Shown here piece after piece: positions 62,839 to 64,000 of a DNA stretch of 64,000 bases. The notes beneath the pieces are model-generated. The model saw nothing but the letters and a program-made list of their open reading frames with translations, had not been told where the DNA came from and made no database searches. The DNA is from Alphaproteobacteria bacterium (GTDB lineage: Bacteria; Pseudomonadota; Alphaproteobacteria; Micavibrionales; Micavibrionaceae). Within the stretch, counting starts at the first letter, position 1. Every line of letters begins with the position of its first letter. The position numbers and the translations under genes were made by a program. The stretch covers positions 62,001-126,000 of the forward strand of contig JAFLCW010000003.1 in the NCBI GenBank assembly GCA_017302165.1. The letters are read 5' to 3'.

Positions 62839-63834
62839 TTAAATTTTCTGAAGGGTCTGGCGCAAGGATTGAAGATCTGTGGGTAAATCTGATTCAAATG
62901 ACATCTCATCATCTGTACCCGGATGAATAAAATGAATCTCGCGAGCATGAAGTGCCTGACGCGGGAAAGAGGCGATAATATGTTGATCTTTATCCTTCAG
63001 GGTCGCATGAGACAGAATACTGCGCGCTTCTTGATCTGGCAGACCATACAGCGGATCACCAATCAACGGATGTTTTAAATACCCCATATGTACCCGGATC
63101 TGGTGTGTGCGTCCGCTTTCGAGCACACACTCCACCCACGATGCCCGGTCACCATATGATTCCTTCACTAGATAATGCGTGGTCGCCTCACGGCCTTCAC
63201 GTCCCCGCACGGCCATTTTCAAACGATGGGTTGGATGCCGTCCAATAGGTTGAGTGACAGACCCTTTAATCGGCGCCGGTACGCGCCAAACAAAAGCAGC
63301 ATAAACCCGTCCCAACGTACGATCCGCCAGCTGAGCCGATAGACCGTGATGCGCCCGGTCATGTTTGGCCACCACCATTAAACCGCTGGTATCCTTATCT
63401 AACCGATGCACAATCCCGGGGCGTTTCACCCCGCCAATCCCGGATAACGTCGAACCACAATGATACAAAAGCGCATTGACCAGCGTGCCTTCGCGTTGTC
63501 CCGCGCCGGGATGAACCGTCAAGCCGGATTGTTTGTTGATCACCAAAAGATCATCATCTTCATAGACAATATCCAGCGGAATATTTTCAGAGCGCGGTGT
63601 ATCATCCACGGGTGGCGGTATCACCATTTCAATCTCGTCACCAGATGTCACTTTATACTTTGAATCCGTAATCACTTTTCCACGTATGCTAAGGGCTCCC
63701 TCTTCGATCAAGGCCTGAATCCGCGTGCGGGAATAATCGGCGATTAACCCGGACACGGCTTTGTCCAGCCTTTGTCCTGCCCATTCTTCGCTCACGCTCA
63801 GAGTGATCACATTGTCGTCCAGTTCATCATCCAT
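62839..63834 (-). CDS. rluD: Ribosomal large subunit pseudouridine synthase D
   Basis: 331 residues: an N-terminal S4 domain (AGQRLDKAVSGLIADYSRTR), then the RluA-type catalytic domain with HRLDKDTSGLMVVAK near 143 (catalytic Asp) and the RTHQIRVHMGYLKHPLIGD segment. It makes pseudouridines 1911, 1915 and 1917 in helix 69 of 23S rRNA. It starts four bases after the stop of the partial gene at the window edge. Confidence 0.95.
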   Translation of the reverse strand: MDDELDDNVITLSVSEEWAGQRLDKAVSGLIADYSRTRIQALIEEGALSIRGKVITDSKYKVTSGDEIEMVIPPPVDDTPRSENIPLDIVYEDDDLLVINKQSGLTVHPGAGQREGTLVNALLYHCGSTLSGIGGVKRPGIVHRLDKDTSGLMVVAKHDRAHHGLSAQLADRTLGRVYAAFVWRVPAPIKGSVTQPIGRHPTHRLKMAVRGREGREATTHYLVKESYGDRASWVECVLESGRTHQIRVHMGYLKHPLIGDPLYGLPDQEARSILSHATLKDKDQHIIASFPRQALHAREIHFIHPGTDDEMSFESDLPTDLQSLRQTLQKI

Positions 63835-63838
63835 ATTT

Positions 63839-64000
63839 TTATCTTTTCGTTGTCATGCGTCCGGGTACACACGGATCTTTATAGGGCTCCAGCGAGATCG
63901 CCCCAAACATCCACCCATCAAAGACGCTTTCTTCAATATCTTCAGGCTTTTCGGCTTCTGATAAACGTGTTTGCGTATAGCCTGATACCAGCCTTTCACC
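63839..64000 (-). CDS. C-terminal part of an unknown gene, cut by the window edge
   Basis: The last 53 codons of a minus-strand frame (GERLVSGYTQTRLSEAEKPE at its visible start, then SVFDGWMFGAISLEPYKDPC near the end) stop with TAA at 63841-63839. The GWMF segment recalls DUF2155-type secreted proteins, but the match is short and uncertain. It is probably in one transcript with rluD. Confidence 0.6.
   Translation of the reverse strand, partial: GERLVSGYTQTRLSEAEKPEDIEESVFDGWMFGAISLEPYKDPCVPGRMTTKR

Overview
The window is ordinary, densely packed bacterial chromosome with standard genetic code. It looks like an alphaproteobacterium: it carries an NDUFS4-type complex I accessory subunit, an ECF sigma factor paired with an NrsF/DUF1109 regulator, the hisG-UPF0262-infA-maf-rng block, and a tatABC-scpAB-nagZ-SPOR-dgt block. 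GC content looks moderate (about half). The genus cannot be named from the sequence alone. No IS element, CRISPR array, rRNA or complete prophage was seen. There are four tRNA genes: Arg(TCT), Pro(TGG), Thr(GGT) and Phe(GAA).

Layout. 0.2-7.5 kb (minus): zapE, the Tat translocon, a small membrane protein, the ScpAB condensin subunits, NagZ, a SPOR-domain protein and a dGTPase. 7.5-11.2 kb (plus): erpA, exodeoxyribonuclease III, a lipoprotein and a Kup potassium transporter. 11.2-16.7 kb (minus): a DEAD-box helicase, a MerC-like membrane protein, a secreted protein, an isochorismatase-family gene broken by one in-frame TGA, tRNA-Arg, the NDUFS4-like subunit, nrsF/ECF sigma, tRNA-Pro and a DUF192 lipoprotein. 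16.7-27.1 kb: a TraX-like membrane protein (plus), then on minus an MsbA-type exporter, a HAD phosphatase, a 1219-residue membrane-anchored coiled-coil protein, an AGCS amino-acid symporter, a secreted protein and a 2-hydroxyacid dehydrogenase. 27.2-42.5 kb (plus) is mainly RNA and translation: miaB-phoH-ybeY-corC-lnt, an XRE regulator, metK-trmB, then rimP-nusA-infB-(small ORF)-rbfA-truB-rpsO. 42.5-53.6 kb: gpmA, pnp, ugpQ, murA-dcd, tRNA-Thr, an orphan SGNH hydrolase with phage-like control sites, then hisG-UPF0262-infA-maf-rng. 53.7-64 kb: tRNA-Phe, glucokinase, glpD-glpK, a CBS protein, a response regulator and hybrid histidine kinase pair, a leucine-dehydrogenase-type enzyme, a 518-bp intergenic region rich in RNA-like signals, and rluD.

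The genes are mostly housekeeping: cell envelope (Tat, NagZ, SPOR, Lnt, MsbA, MurA), ribosome maturation and RNA decay (RimP, YbeY, RbfA, TruB, Pnp, RNase G), and glycerol/glucose entry (GlpK, GlpD, Glk, GpmA). No complete new multi-gene system is evident. The less ordinary signals lie between genes: two plus-strand promoter-to-structured-RNA candidates (14.3 and 62.65 kb), a promoter with two nested palindromes and an immediate terminator ahead of the orphan SGNH gene (50.1-50.2 kb), a 10-base motif repeated in three 5' leaders, a 52-bp dyad before the XRE gene, a 28-bp perfect palindrome between nusA and infB, and terminator-like leaders before rimP and pnp. Several promoters place the start site at or next to the ATG, suggesting leaderless mRNAs.
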